This document shows positions 38,419 to 48,375 of a DNA stretch of 64,000 nt, piece by piece. Below the pieces are notes generated by a model. That model ran no database searches, was not told the origin of the DNA, and worked only from the letters and a program-made list of their open reading frames with translations. The DNA is from Trinickia dinghuensis (GTDB lineage: Bacteria > Pseudomonadota > Gammaproteobacteria > Burkholderiales > Burkholderiaceae), in assembly GCF_003367175.1 (NCBI RefSeq), contig NZ_QRGA01000003.1:62681-126680 (forward strand), in the 5' to 3' direction. Numbering within the stretch: position 1 is the first letter of the stretch; each line of letters begins with the position of its first letter. The position numbers and the translations under genes are program-made.

Positions 38419-39309
38419 TCAGGCCAGCGTTTGACCCGTGAGCCGCTCGAGCGCCTCTTGGTACTTGCTGCTCGTCTTGGCGAGGACGTCCTCGGGCAGC
38501 TTCGGCGCCGGCGGCGTCTTGCCCCAGTTCTGGGCTTCGAGCCAATCGCGCACGAACTGCTTGTCGAACGACGGCGGGTTCGTGCCGACTTGGTATTCGT
38601 CGGCCGGCCAGAAACGCGACGAATCGGCCGTCAGCGCTTCGTCCATCAGGAACAGCTTGCCGTGGCTGTCGAGGCCGAACTCGAACTTGGTATCGGCGAT
38701 GATGATGCCGCGCGTGGCCGCGTATTCCGAGGCTTCCTTGTACAGCTTGATCGAGATGTCGCGGATCGTCGCGGCCAGTTCGGTGCCGATGCGGCGCTCG
38801 CACTCCTCGAACGTGATGTTCTCGTCGTGATGCCCCATCTCGGCCTTCGCGGCCGGCGTGAAGATCGGCTCGGGCAGCTTTTGCGCGTTCTGCAGCCCGG
38901 GCGGCAACTCGACGCCGCACACGGCGCCCGTCGCTTGATAGTCCTTCCAGCCGCTGCCGGCGAGATAGCCGCGCACCACGGCTTCGACGAGGATCGGCTC
39001 GAGCCGCTTGACGACGACGCCCCGTCCCTTCACTTGCTCGACTTCGTCGGGTGCGACGACGGTCTCGGGCGCCACGCCCGTCAGGTGATTCGGCACGATG
39101 TGCTGCAGACGGTCGAACCAGAAGTTCGCCATCTGGTTGAGCACGCGGCCTTTGTTCGGAATCGGCTCGCCCATGACGACGTCGAACGCCGACAGACGAT
39201 CGGTCGTGACGATCAGCAACTGGTCGTGGCCGACCGCGTAGTTGTCGCGGACCTTGCCGCGACCGAGCAGCGGCAGCGAGCGGAGCGAAGATTCGTAGAG
39301 GGTAGACAT
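38419..39309 (-). CDS. purC: Phosphoribosylaminoimidazole-succinocarboxamide synthase PurC
   Basis: This 296-residue enzyme joins CAIR with aspartate to make SAICAR. Recognisable parts are [19 protein letters not shown] at the N-terminus and [20 protein letters not shown]. The length is that of the long SAICAR synthase form common in beta-proteobacteria. It heads the purC-purE-purK-sua5 set, downstream of the fructose-bisphosphate aldolase gene. Confidence 0.95.
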   Translation of the reverse strand: MSTLYESSLRSLPLLGRGKVRDNYAVGHDQLLIVTTDRLSAFDVVMGEPIPNKGRVLNQMANFWFDRLQHIVPNHLTGVAPETVVAPDEVEQVKGRGVVVKRLEPILVEAVVRGYLAGSGWKDYQATGAVCGVELPPGLQNAQKLPEPIFTPAAKAEMGHHDENITFEECERRIGTELAATIRDISIKLYKEASEYAATRGIIIADTKFEFGLDSHGKLFLMDEALTADSSRFWPADEYQVGTNPPSFDKQFVRDWLEAQNWGKTPPAPKLPEDVLAKTSSKYQEALERLTGQTLA

Positions 39310-39434
39310 CGTCGTGAGCCGTCAGTCAAAAGTGAAGAACGAATGAAACGCCAGGCGCATCGAGGCAATCTGCCATCGGCCGCCTGAACCACGAACAACA
39401 ACCAACAAAAGACTACAAAACAACAAAAGGCAAA

Positions 39435-39464
39435 CGCCGTTCCCATCGGTCGAGGGGAACGGCG
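39435..39464 (-). terminator. Terminator after fructose-bisphosphate aldolase
   Basis: CGCCGTTCCC (39435-39444) pairs with GGGAACGGCG (39455-39464). On the minus strand it is followed by TTTGCCTTTTG. A second hairpin lies nearer the aldolase gene (39472-39485 with 39493-39505, one bulge), without a T-run. Together they probably separate the aldolase from the purine genes. Confidence 0.7.
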
Positions 39465-39524
39465 ATCGATTCACAATGGCCGCGCGAACCTTGCGCGGCC
39501 TTGTGCAGTCAAGCTTTCGGCGAA

Positions 39525-40589
39525 TCAGCGAACGACTTGCGCCAGCTCGCCCGCCTTGTACTTCTCCGCGATCTTGTCGAGCGAGACCGGCTTGATCTTG
39601 CCTGCCTGGCCTTCGCAGCCGAACGCGACGAAGCGGTCGACACACACTTTCTTCGCCGCTTCGCGCGCGGGCTTCAGGTAGTCGCGCGGATCGAACTTGC
39701 TCGGATTTTCGAACAAGTATCGCCGAATCGCACCCGTGATCGCCAGACGCAGATCGGTGTCGATGTTCACTTTGCGCACGCCGTGCTTGATCCCTTCCTG
39801 GATTTCCTCGACGGGCACGCCGTACGTTTCCTTCATGTCGCCGCCGAACTCGCGGATTTCGGCCAGCAGTTCCTGCGGCACCGACGACGACCCGTGCATC
39901 ACGAGGTGCGTGTTCGGAATCCGCGCATGGATTTCCTTGATACGGTCGATCGCGAGGATGTCGCCCGTCGGCTTCTTCGTGAACTTGTACGCGCCGTGCG
40001 AGGTGCCGATCGCGATCGCGAGGGCGTCGCACTGCGTCTGCTTCACGAAGTCGGCAGCCTGCTCGACGTCGGTGAGCAACTGCTCGCGCGTCATCGTGCC
40101 TTCGGCGCCGTGGCCGTCTTCCTTGTCGCCCTTCATCGTTTCGAGCGAGCCGAGCACGCCCAGTTCGGCCTCGACCGTCACCCCGATCGAATGCGCCATT
40201 TCGACGACCTTGCGCGACACGTCGACATTGTATTCGTACGACGCGACCGTCTTGCCGTCGGCCTGGAGCGAGCCGTCCATCATCACGCTCGTGAAACCGC
40301 TGCGCATCGCGGCCATGCAGACGGCCGGCGACTGCCCATGGTCCTGGTGCATCACGACCGGAATATGCGGGTACGACTCGATCGCCGCCTCGATCAAGTG
40401 ACGCAGGAACGGCTCGCCCGCGTATTTGCGGGCGCCGGCCGACGCTTGCATGATGACGGGCGCGCCGACCTGATCCGCCGCGGTCATGATCGCCTGCACT
40501 TGCTCGAGGTTGTTCACGTTGAACGCCGGCAGGCCATAGCCATGCTCGGCCGCATGATCCAGCAGTTGACGCATTGATACGAGAGGCAT
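39525..40589 (-). CDS. fba: Class II fructose-bisphosphate aldolase
   Basis: This 354-residue zinc enzyme cleaves fructose-1,6-bisphosphate. Zinc- and phosphate-binding regions are visible: [31 protein letters not shown] and [14 protein letters not shown]. Length and N-terminus ([21 protein letters not shown]) match the CbbA/Fba type of beta-proteobacteria. AAGGAG lies before the ATG. It sits between pyk and purC. Confidence 0.95.
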   Translation of the reverse strand: MPLVSMRQLLDHAAEHGYGLPAFNVNNLEQVQAIMTAADQVGAPVIMQASAGARKYAGEPFLRHLIEAAIESYPHIPVVMHQDHGQSPAVCMAAMRSGFTSVMMDGSLQADGKTVASYEYNVDVSRKVVEMAHSIGVTVEAELGVLGSLETMKGDKEDGHGAEGTMTREQLLTDVEQAADFVKQTQCDALAIAIGTSHGAYKFTKKPTGDILAIDRIKEIHARIPNTHLVMHGSSSVPQELLAEIREFGGDMKETYGVPVEEIQEGIKHGVRKVNIDTDLRLAITGAIRRYLFENPSKFDPRDYLKPAREAAKKVCVDRFVAFGCEGQAGKIKPVSLDKIAEKYKAGELAQVVR

Positions 40590-40730
40590 GCTGTACTCCT
40601 TGGATTGAAATCTGGGTGCTCAGTCGGCACTTTTTATGTGCGAATGCGCGATTTTATCGCGAAGTGAGGGCCTCACCCGCACTTAGGGGGTCGTCATACC
40701 CCGCGGCGAGCGCCAAATGTACGGCGCTGA

Positions 40731-40751
40731 GCGCCGGCTCGTGGCCGGCGC
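40731..40751 (-). terminator. GC-rich hairpin after pyruvate kinase
   Basis: GCGCCGGC (40731-40738) pairs with GCCGGCGC (40744-40751) 50 bases past the pyk stop. No T-run follows, so intrinsic termination is only possible. Confidence 0.35.
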
Positions 40752-40801
40752 ACCGCTTTCAATCGATCTACTTGGCTTGAACGCTTGGGATCCGCTTGGG
40801 A

Positions 40802-42238
40802 TCAATACGGATCGCCGACACGCACGATCTTCAGCGTATTCGTGCCGCCGGCTTGCCCCATCGGCTCGCCCACCGTCAGCACGACCATGTCGCCGCGCGA
40901 GGCGAAGCCCTTCGACACGACCACCTCGACGGCTTGCTTCAGCGCTTGATCGCGATCGCTGTTCGGCTCCACCGACAGCGGCGTCACGTTGCGGAACAGC
41001 GCCATCGCGCGCTCGCTCGTCACGCGCGAGGTCAGCGCGAAGATCGGCACATGCGACCAGTGGCGCGAGAGCCACAGCGCCGTCGCGCCCGATTCCGTCA
41101 ACGCCACGATCGCTTTCGCGCCGAGATGGTAGGCCGTGAACAGCGCGCCCATCGCGATCGACTGGTCGATGCGCGTGAACGTGCGGTCGAGGAAATCCTT
41201 GTCGAGCTCGACGTGTTCCGACTTCTCCGCTTCGATACAAATCGCGGCCATCGCTTCGATCGTCTGCACGGGGTACTTGCCCGCGGCCGTTTCGGCCGAC
41301 AGCATCACCGCATCCGTACCGTCGAGCACGGCGTTGGCGACGTCGGACACCTCGGCGCGCGTCGGCACCGGCGCGTGGATCATCGACTCCATCATCTGGG
41401 TGGCCGTGATCACGAGCTTGTTCGACTCGCGCGCCATCCGGATCATCCGCTTTTGCAGCGCCGGCACGGCCGCGTTGCCGACTTCGACGGCCAAATCGCC
41501 GCGCGCGACCATGATGCCGTCGGACGCGTCGAGAATACCTTGCAGCGCGGGAATCGCCTCGGCGCGCTCGATTTTCGCGATCATCTTCGGCTTGATGCCG
41601 TAGGGCATGCCGGCGATGTTCGCGAGCTGGCGCGCCATCTCCATGTCGGTCGCGTTCTTCGGGAACGACACGGCGATGTAGTCGACGCCGATCGCCATGG
41701 CCGTGCGGATGTCTTCCATGTCCTTGGCCGTCAACGCGGGCGCGGTCAAGCCGCCGCCTTGGCGGTTGATGCCCTTGTTGTTCGACAGCTCGCCGCCGAC
41801 TTTCACGACCGTGTGGATTTCCTCGCCGACGACGCGCGAAACCGTCAGCACGATCAGTCCGTCATTGAGCAGCAGGACGTCGTTCGGCCGCAGGTCGCGC
41901 GGCAAATCGCGGTAGTCGAGGCCGACGCGCTCGTCGTTGCCGAGCGCGCAGTTCGCGTCGAGGATGAACGGCTGGCCCGGCTCGAGCATGGTCTTGCCGT
42001 TCTCGAACTTGCCGACTCGAATCTTGGGCCCCTGCAGGTCAGCCATGATGGCGATCGCTCGCCCCGTCTGGCGCGCCGCCTCGCGCACGTACTCTGCGCG
42101 CTGGCGGTGATCGTCGGCCGTGCCGTGCGAAAAATTCAGGCGTACCACGTCGAGGCCCGCTTGCATCATCTGCAAGAGGACTTCGGGCGAACTCGATGCC
42201 GGTCCGATCGTGGCGACAATCTTAGTGGCGCGATGCAT
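40802..42238 (-). CDS. pyk: Pyruvate kinase
   Basis: This 478-residue enzyme converts phosphoenolpyruvate and ADP to pyruvate and ATP. Conserved segments are TKIVATIGPASSSPEVL, IAIMADLQGPKIRVGKF, MVARGDLAVEVG and LVITATQMMESM. The start at 42238 (MHRATKIV) has GAGGAG just upstream and gives the usual length. The same frame is open back to pgk, as described in the next entry. Confidence 0.94.
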   Translation of the reverse strand: MHRATKIVATIGPASSSPEVLLQMMQAGLDVVRLNFSHGTADDHRQRAEYVREAARQTGRAIAIMADLQGPKIRVGKFENGKTMLEPGQPFILDANCALGNDERVGLDYRDLPRDLRPNDVLLLNDGLIVLTVSRVVGEEIHTVVKVGGELSNNKGINRQGGGLTAPALTAKDMEDIRTAMAIGVDYIAVSFPKNATDMEMARQLANIAGMPYGIKPKMIAKIERAEAIPALQGILDASDGIMVARGDLAVEVGNAAVPALQKRMIRMARESNKLVITATQMMESMIHAPVPTRAEVSDVANAVLDGTDAVMLSAETAAGKYPVQTIEAMAAICIEAEKSEHVELDKDFLDRTFTRIDQSIAMGALFTAYHLGAKAIVALTESGATALWLSRHWSHVPIFALTSRVTSERAMALFRNVTPLSVEPNSDRDQALKQAVEVVVSKGFASRGDMVVLTVGEPMGQAGGTNTLKIVRVGDPY

Positions 42239-42566
42239 GTATCTCCTCGTCTGGGTGGTGTCGCTGGTAAACGGGCTGCGAGATGATGCGTCGGGCGCCT
42301 GGGGCGAAGCGCTCGTGCGGTTGGGGCTGGGTTGCGCGCCGGATCGGGCCGGCGTCGCTTTGACTTCTTTGTCGACGGGTGCTTTGTCGACGGGTACAGC
42401 GGTGGTGGTGCCGGCGAGCGGCACCGCCACGGGTTCGACCGGCTCGGCCGCCTTCGGCTGGGATGCGGGGGGTACACCCACAGCCTTCGGGGCCGGTGCG
42501 CGGCGCACCGAACGGGCCGGCTGGGCCGGGCTTTTCTTGTCCGCCTTCGGAGCGCGCGCGCCCATG
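42239..42566 (-). other. Open in-frame Pro/Ala-rich extension between pgk and pyk
   Basis: The pyk reading frame is open for 109 further codons up to an ATG at 42566, two bases after the pgk stop. It would encode a low-complexity chain rich in Pro, Ala, Lys, Ser and Thr, with a short internal repeat (VDKAPVDKEV), and shows GC-rich third positions like its neighbours. No known domain is seen and the pyk Shine-Dalgarno sequence favours the downstream start. It may be a real N-terminal extension, a decayed gene or chance. Confidence 0.35.
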
Positions 42567-42567
42567 G

Positions 42568-43761
42568 TCAAGCCCGCGACTCGAGCACTTCGACGGCGGG
42601 CAGCTTCTTGCCCTCGAGGAACTCGAGGAAAGCGCCGCCGCCCGTCGAAATATAACTGACCTTGTCTTGGATGCCGTACTTGGCGATCGCCGCGAGCGTA
42701 TCGCCGCCGCCGGCGATCGAGAACGCAGGCGATTTCGCGATCGCTTCGGCAAGCGTCTTGGTCCCGTTGCCGAACTGATCGAACTCGAACACGCCGACCG
42801 GACCGTTCCAGACGATCGTGCCGGCGCTCGAAAGCTGCGTGGCGAGCGCCTTCGCCGTTTGCGGGCCGATGTCGAGAATCATGTCGTCGGCTTCGATGTC
42901 GGCGACGTTCTTCGTCACGGCCGCCGCCGTGGCCGAAAACTCCTTCGCGACGACGACGTCGGTCGGAATCGGCACCGACGCGCCGCGGGCGCGGGCGCCG
43001 TCGATGATGGCCTTCGCCTCATTCACGAGGTCGGCCTCGGCCAGCGACTTGCCGATCTTCAGGCCGGCCGCGAGCATGAATGTATTGGCGATACCGCCGC
43101 CGACGATCAGCTGATCGACCTTTTCGGCCAGCGACTTCAGGATCGTGAGCTTGGTCGACACCTTCGAGCCCGCGACGATCGCCACGAGCGGACGCTTCGG
43201 GTTGCCGAGCGCCTTGCCGAGCGCGTCGAGTTCGGCCGCGAGCAGCGGGCCGGCGCAAGCGATCTTCGCGTACTTGGCGATGCCGTGCGTGGTGGCCTCG
43301 GCGCGGTGCGCCGTGCCGAACGCGTCGTTGACGTAGATGTCGCACAGCTGTGCCATCTTCTGCGCAAGCTCGTCGCTGTTCTTCTTCTCGCCCTTGTTGA
43401 CGCGGCAGTTTTCGAGCAGGACGACCTGGCCCGGCGCGACGTTCACGCCGTTCTCGACCCAATTGGCGACGAGCGGCACGTCGCGGCCGAGCAGTTCGGC
43501 CAGGCGCTGGGCGACAGGCGCGAGCGAATCCTCAGGCTTGAACTCGCCCTCGGTCGGGCGGCCGAGGTGCGACGTCACCATGACGGCCGCGCCGGCGGCG
43601 AGCGCCGCCTCGATGGCGGGCACGGAGGCGCGCACGCGCGTGTCCTCGGTGATGTTGCCTTGCTCGTCCTGCGGCACGTTGAGATCGGCGCGGATGAAGA
43701 CGCGCTTGCCGGATAGCAAGCCCTTTGCGATCAGATCGGAAAGACGCAGTACTTGGCTCAT
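42568..43761 (-). CDS. pgk: Phosphoglycerate kinase
   Basis: This 397-residue enzyme transfers phosphate from 1,3-bisphosphoglycerate to ADP. Typical segments are [18 protein letters not shown] near the N-terminus, [32 protein letters not shown] and the C-terminal [16 protein letters not shown]. The start at 43761 (MSQVLRLSD) fits the family; the frame extends upstream with no conserved sequence. It is the first of the glycolytic genes on this strand. Confidence 0.95.
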   Translation of the reverse strand: MSQVLRLSDLIAKGLLSGKRVFIRADLNVPQDEQGNITEDTRVRASVPAIEAALAAGAAVMVTSHLGRPTEGEFKPEDSLAPVAQRLAELLGRDVPLVANWVENGVNVAPGQVVLLENCRVNKGEKKNSDELAQKMAQLCDIYVNDAFGTAHRAEATTHGIAKYAKIACAGPLLAAELDALGKALGNPKRPLVAIVAGSKVSTKLTILKSLAEKVDQLIVGGGIANTFMLAAGLKIGKSLAEADLVNEAKAIIDGARARGASVPIPTDVVVAKEFSATAAAVTKNVADIEADDMILDIGPQTAKALATQLSSAGTIVWNGPVGVFEFDQFGNGTKTLAEAIAKSPAFSIAGGGDTLAAIAKYGIQDKVSYISTGGGAFLEFLEGKKLPAVEVLESRA

Positions 43762-43996
43762 GGGAATGTACGCATGCAGGTTGATTGGCGGGCGAGTGCG
43801 CGCGCCGAGAATGGGCGAGCCCGGTTCGCGGCGAGAGCGGCAGTCGAGCATTTTAGCCGATCGTCACCCCTTCGAAGCCGATGACGGGACGAATGTCGCG
43901 TATTCGGGGAACGTATGTCGTAAATTGAGCGTGTTCGGGCGCACGTACGGCGGGGCTCGAGGGGGAACCGCCGAAATAGCCGGCGTTGCGCGAATG

Positions 43997-44320
43997 TCAC
44001 GCCCACAGGCGCAGCAGCGTGTAGGCGAGCATGCCGACGACGATCGTGCCGACCATGCCGCGGCGCCAGAGAAACCAGGCAAGTCCCGCCAACGTGCCGT
44101 AAAACGCATGGTTCGAGAGCGCGACCGATAGGCCGTGCGGCGTGTCGAGCACATCCGGCAGCACGACGGCGACGAGCGCCGCCGCGGGCGCGTAGCGCAG
44201 CGCGCGCTGGACCCGCTCGGGCAGCACGGCGCGCTCGCCGCCGAACAGGAAGAACGCGCGGGTGACCGCGGTGACGAGCGTGAGGCCGAAGATCGCGAGC
44301 CAAATCTGAACAGCCGACAT
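43997..44320 (-). CDS. azlD: AzlD-family branched-chain amino-acid exporter subunit
   Basis: This 107-residue membrane protein is the small partner of AzlC. It shows three to four hydrophobic segments (IWLAIFGLTLVTAVTRAFFL, ALVAVVLPDVL, GTIVVGMLAYTLLRLW). AzlCD pairs export branched-chain amino acids. It starts three bases after azlC. The nearby ilvE gene handles the same amino acids. Confidence 0.88.
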   Translation of the reverse strand: MSAVQIWLAIFGLTLVTAVTRAFFLFGGERAVLPERVQRALRYAPAAALVAVVLPDVLDTPHGLSVALSNHAFYGTLAGLAWFLWRRGMVGTIVVGMLAYTLLRLWA

Positions 44321-44323
44321 CGC

Positions 44324-45130
44324 TCAGGACTCCTTGCCGAGGTCTGCCCGGCCGGTTCGACCCGTTCGGCCGGTTGGGTCCGCCGTCCCGGCCGCGGGCC
44401 GAGCAGTTCGAATCCGGCGCAGATCGGCGCGGTCGGCGATCACGTCCACGACGCTGCCGGCCCCGATTGCCGCCAGCACGGCCAGCGGCAGCGCCAGCCG
44501 ATACGGCAGGTCGATCGCAACGAGCGCGACCAAGCCCGCCACCGAGACGGCGGCCAGCACCGAGCGGCCCACGACGGCGGAGACGATCAGCGGCACGAGC
44601 GCCAGCGTGCCCGCGAGCGCGAGGCCCCAGTCATCGGGAAACACGCTCGCAAGCAAGATGCCGGCGATCGACGACACCTGCCATGCCGCCCACGCCGACA
44701 ACGCCATGCCCCAGAAATAAGCCTCCTTGCCCGGCACGTAGCCGGTCGCGAACGCCTTCTTCTGGAACAGCAGATAGACCACGTCGCCGTTGAAATAGCC
44801 GAGCAGCAGCCGGCGCCGGAACGGCAAATAGGAAAAATGGGGCGCGAGACCGGCGCTGAAGATGGCGAAGCGCACGTTGATCATGGACGCCGTGAGCAAC
44901 ACCGTCCAGATCGGCAGCTTCGCGGCCATCAGCGGCAGCACCGCGAGCTGGGACGAGCCCGCGTAGACGAGCACCGACATCCCGAGCGCCTGCGGCACGG
45001 TCAGCACCGATTTGCTCATCGCGATGCCCGTGACGAGGCCCCAGGAAAGGATCGCCATCAGCATCGGCGAGTAGTCGCGCACGCCGCTCATGAAAGCGGT
45101 GCGGTTGTCGGTGCTGAGGCGAGCGAGCAT
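44324..45130 (-). CDS. azlC: AzlC-family branched-chain amino-acid exporter
   Basis: This 268-residue inner-membrane protein is the large subunit of an AzlCD exporter. Conserved parts are SPMLMAILSWGLVTGIAMSK, YAGSSQLAVLPLMAA and INVRFAIFSAGLAPHF. The start is not certain: ATG at 45130 is taken, ATG at 45091 is possible. The C-terminus carries a short Thr/Gly/Arg repeat. It is divergent from ilvE. Confidence 0.88.
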   Translation of the reverse strand: MLARLSTDNRTAFMSGVRDYSPMLMAILSWGLVTGIAMSKSVLTVPQALGMSVLVYAGSSQLAVLPLMAAKLPIWTVLLTASMINVRFAIFSAGLAPHFSYLPFRRRLLLGYFNGDVVYLLFQKKAFATGYVPGKEAYFWGMALSAWAAWQVSSIAGILLASVFPDDWGLALAGTLALVPLIVSAVVGRSVLAAVSVAGLVALVAIDLPYRLALPLAVLAAIGAGSVVDVIADRADLRRIRTARPAAGTADPTGRTGRTGRADLGKES

Positions 45131-45306
45131 GTGGGCGGGACGCGGCGGTGCTGGGCGCACTCCGTCGCGAGTTGAAGCTTAGGGAAAGTGTCCGATTATA
45201 GAGCCCGGACGCCCACAAAGCCGCCGCGGCGTGCCGAGGTGCGCATAAAAGACGCTAAAATGGCGAACTCGCTGGGCCAAGCCCACCGCAACGCTAGGAG
45301 ATACGT

Positions 45307-46230
45307 ATGTCAATGGCCGATCGTGACGGCAAGATCTGGATGGACGGCAAGCTGATCGACTGGCGCGATGCCACGATCCACGTCCTCACGCACACGCTGC
45401 ACTATGGCATGGGCGTGTTCGAAGGCGTGCGCGCGTACAAGACGGTCGACGGATCGACCGCGATCTTCCGCCTCAAGGAGCATACGAAGCGTCTGCTGAA
45501 TTCGGCGAAGATCTTCCAGATGGATGTCCCGTTCGATCACGAAACGCTGGCCGCCGCGCAATGCGAAGTCATTCGCGAGAACAAGCTCGAAACCGCCTAC
45601 CTGCGCCCGATCGTCTGGGTCGGCTCGGAAAAGCTCGGCGTGTCGGCGCGCGGCAACACGATCCACGTGGCGATCGCCGCCTGGCCGTGGGGCGCCTATC
45701 TTGGCGAAGAAGGCATGACGAAGGGCATCCGCGTGAAGACCTCGTCGTTCACGCGCCACCATGTGAACGTCTCGATGGTGCGCGCCAAGGCGTCGGGCTG
45801 GTACGTGAATTCGATCTTGGCCAACCAGGAAGCCACGGCCGACGGCTACGACGAAGCGCTGCTGCTCGACGTCGACGGCTATGTCTCCGAGGGTTCGGGC
45901 GAGAACTTCTTCCTCGTCAACAACGGCAAGCTCTACACGCCCGATCTGTCCTCGTGCCTGGACGGCATCACGCGCGACACGGTGATCACGCTGGCACGGG
46001 ACGCCGGGATCCAGGTCATCGAAAAGCGGATCACGCGCGACGAGGTCTACACGGCCGACGAAGCGTTCTTCACCGGCACCGCCGCCGAAGTCACGCCGAT
46101 CCGCGAGCTCGACAACCGCATGATCGGCGCCGGTTCGCGCGGCCCCGTCACGGAAAAACTCCAATCGGCGTTCTTCGACGTCATCGCGGGCAAAAACGCG
46201 AAGTACCAGCACTGGCTCACGAAGATCTGA
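45307..46230 (+). CDS. ilvE: Branched-chain amino-acid aminotransferase
   Basis: This 307-residue class IV PLP enzyme makes valine, leucine and isoleucine from their keto acids. The PLP lysine is K161 (VRAKASGWYVNS). Other family features are THTLHYGMGVFEGVRAYKT and SEGSGENFFLVNNGKLYTP. AGGAG lies before the ATG. It lies beside AzlCD on the opposite strand. Confidence 0.95.
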   Translation: MSMADRDGKIWMDGKLIDWRDATIHVLTHTLHYGMGVFEGVRAYKTVDGSTAIFRLKEHTKRLLNSAKIFQMDVPFDHETLAAAQCEVIRENKLETAYLRPIVWVGSEKLGVSARGNTIHVAIAAWPWGAYLGEEGMTKGIRVKTSSFTRHHVNVSMVRAKASGWYVNSILANQEATADGYDEALLLDVDGYVSEGSGENFFLVNNGKLYTPDLSSCLDGITRDTVITLARDAGIQVIEKRITRDEVYTADEAFFTGTAAEVTPIRELDNRMIGAGSRGPVTEKLQSAFFDVIAGKNAKYQHWLTKI

Positions 46231-46291
46231 TCCGGAAACGCCACACGCCATACACGCTACTAAGCTACTGTCTATAACGAGAATCCGTCTC

Positions 46292-46486
46292 ATGAGCGAA
46301 ACGAAGGAAATGCCGCTGGTCGAACTGTCGGCTAAAGATTTGCCCGCTTACTGCCCGAATCCGTCGATGCCGCGCTGGAGCGCGCATCCGCGCGTATTCA
46401 TCGACGTCTCGCACGGCGAAGCACGCTGCCCGTATTGCGGCACGCGCTACAAGCTGCGCGACGGAGAAGTCGTCAAGCACCACTGA
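46292..46486 (+). CDS. Small CHCC-type zinc-finger protein
   Basis: This 64-residue protein has the pattern C-P-N...H-P-R-V...C-P-Y-C-G-T-R-Y of the zf-CHCC family, related to a small subunit of respiratory complex I. One zinc ion is probably bound by His and three Cys. It lies between ilvE and waaF, an order common in Burkholderia. Its role in these bacteria is unknown. Confidence 0.88.
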   Translation: MSETKEMPLVELSAKDLPAYCPNPSMPRWSAHPRVFIDVSHGEARCPYCGTRYKLRDGEVVKHH

Positions 46487-46678
46487 TTCGTCCCGTCGCC
46501 AAGGCGCCGCGCGGCAAGCGCCCGCCTCGCGCGGGCGTGGCTGCATGTGCGGCGCTTTCGCGTCGCCGGCGGAGCGAAGCCGGCCACCGCGGCGCGGCCG
46601 GGCGACGCCCCTCGCTCAATCGCCAAGCGCGGCTCGCATTGCGCGCCGCGCTCGTCTATCTCTCGGATACCCACACTA

Positions 46679-47713
46679 ATGCGTCGCGCGCTGGTAATCG
46701 CACCGAATTGGATCGGTGACGCATTGATGGCGCAGCCGTTGTTTACGCTGCTCAAGCAACTTCATCCGCGCATCGTCATCGACGCGCTGGCACCCACATG
46801 GGTCGCGCCGGTGCTCGAGCGGATGCCGGAAATCAGCGACGTGCATGCCACCGACCTCGCGCACGGAAAGCTACAGATCGTGCGGCGCTGGCAGCTCGCG
46901 GGTGACCTGCGCGAGAACGGCTACGACGCCGCCTACGTGCTGCCCAATTCGCTCAAGTCGGCCCTGATTCCTTGGCTCGCGGGCATTCGCCTGCGCATCG
47001 GGTATACGGGGGAAAACCGCGTCGGCCTGCTCAATGTGCGGCATCCGAATCCGAACAAGCGCGAGCGCGCGCCGATGGCGCCGCACTATGCCGCGCTCGC
47101 CTACACGCCGGGCGCCGACGTGCCGGACCTCGAGTCGCGCCTGCGGATGCCGCGCCTCGAAGCCGATCCGAACGAATCCGTGCGCGTGTCGGCGCGCTTT
47201 CATCTCGACACGCGCGTGCCGCTGCTGGTGTTTTGCCCGGGCGCCGAGTACGGCACCGCCAAGCGCTGGCCCGCCGAGCATTTCGCCGCGCTCGCGCGGA
47301 TGGTCGGCCAGTCGTTCCCGTACACGCAGATCGTCGCGCTCGGATCGAACAAGGACGCCCCGCTCGCGCAGGCCATCGCCGAACAAGCACCGAACGTGCG
47401 CAACCTGTGCGGACAGACGTCGCTCGGCGAAGCCTGCGCGCTGATCGCGCGCTCGGGCGCGGTCGTCAGCAACGATTCGGGCCTCATGCACGTGGCCGCC
47501 GCGCTGCGCCGTCCGCTCGTCGCCATCTACGGATCGAGCGATCCGCGCCACACGCCGCCGTTATCGGACTTCGCGAAGGTACAATGGCTGCATCTCGAGT
47601 GCAGCCCTTGTTTTGCCCGCGAGTGTCCGCTCGGTCATTTGCGCTGCCTGCGCGAACTGTCGCCGGAACAGGTGTTCGCCGATTTGCGCACCATGCTGCT
47701 CGGCGAGCGCTGA
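46679..47713 (+). CDS. waaF: Lipopolysaccharide heptosyltransferase II
   Basis: This 344-residue GT9 enzyme adds the second heptose to the LPS inner core. It starts MRRALVIAPNWIGDALMAQPL and has the nucleotide-sugar region LLVFCPGAEYGTAKRWPAEHF and SNDSGLMHVAAALRRPLVAI. I chose ATG at 46679; the open frame upstream has no conserved sequence. Its genes are upstream of a small NTF2-like gene. Confidence 0.93.
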   Translation: MRRALVIAPNWIGDALMAQPLFTLLKQLHPRIVIDALAPTWVAPVLERMPEISDVHATDLAHGKLQIVRRWQLAGDLRENGYDAAYVLPNSLKSALIPWLAGIRLRIGYTGENRVGLLNVRHPNPNKRERAPMAPHYAALAYTPGADVPDLESRLRMPRLEADPNESVRVSARFHLDTRVPLLVFCPGAEYGTAKRWPAEHFAALARMVGQSFPYTQIVALGSNKDAPLAQAIAEQAPNVRNLCGQTSLGEACALIARSGAVVSNDSGLMHVAAALRRPLVAIYGSSDPRHTPPLSDFAKVQWLHLECSPCFARECPLGHLRCLRELSPEQVFADLRTMLLGER

Positions 47714-47870
47714 CGCACGGAAGGCCGCGCGCCTTTGTGCGTTCATTGACTCGTGGGCGCCGCATTTCGAGCCGGAAAGACCGTATAGCCAAGCCCGCCG
47801 CGTGTTTGCCCGCGCGGCGCGCAGTTAGCCTGACGGCGCGAGTTTGCGCTACCTACGAGCCCAAAGAGCC

Positions 47871-48323
47871 ATGCCACGTTTCGCCCGCTTGTTCGAAGCC
47901 GCAGCCGATACGCTCAACGCGTTCTATCAGACCGTCGCCGACGGCAGCATCGATGCGCTGATGGCCCTTTGGATCGACGAGGAATTCGCGAGCTACGTCC
48001 ACGCGGGCGGTGCGCATTGGCACGGCGTGGACCAGATCCGCGCGGGTCTCGTCGCTGCTGCCAATGCACACACGCTGCCGACGGCGATCGAGCCGCTCGA
48101 CGTGCGCGTGTACGACAGCCTCGGGACGGTCGTCTACACGGTCGCGGAAGCGCATCGGCTCCCGGAGCCGCTCGCGCAGCCGCGGATGGTCTACACAACA
48201 TACGTCATGGTTCACGAGCGCGGCGAATGGCGAATCGCGCACATTCATGCGAGCCCGATGCCGGAAGAAACGGCCAGCGAGTTCGCCGCCAAGATTCGGC
48301 ACGGACAAGGCGCATTGCACTGA
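47871..48323 (+). CDS. NTF2-like (SnoaL/DUF4440-type) protein
   Basis: This 150-residue protein has a cone-shaped NTF2-like fold inferred from ADTLNAFYQTVADGSIDALM, a central strand region and the C-terminal WRIAHIHASPMP. Such proteins may bind or turn over small molecules; no specific function can be stated. The start at 47871 is the likely one. It follows waaF by 157 bases and precedes the YheT-type hydrolase. Confidence 0.83.
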   Translation: MPRFARLFEAAADTLNAFYQTVADGSIDALMALWIDEEFASYVHAGGAHWHGVDQIRAGLVAAANAHTLPTAIEPLDVRVYDSLGTVVYTVAEAHRLPEPLAQPRMVYTTYVMVHERGEWRIAHIHASPMPEETASEFAAKIRHGQGALH

Positions 48324-48375
48324 CCGGCCGGCAGCGGATGGCCGGCCGTGGCGGTTACAGGATTTGAGGACGGTC

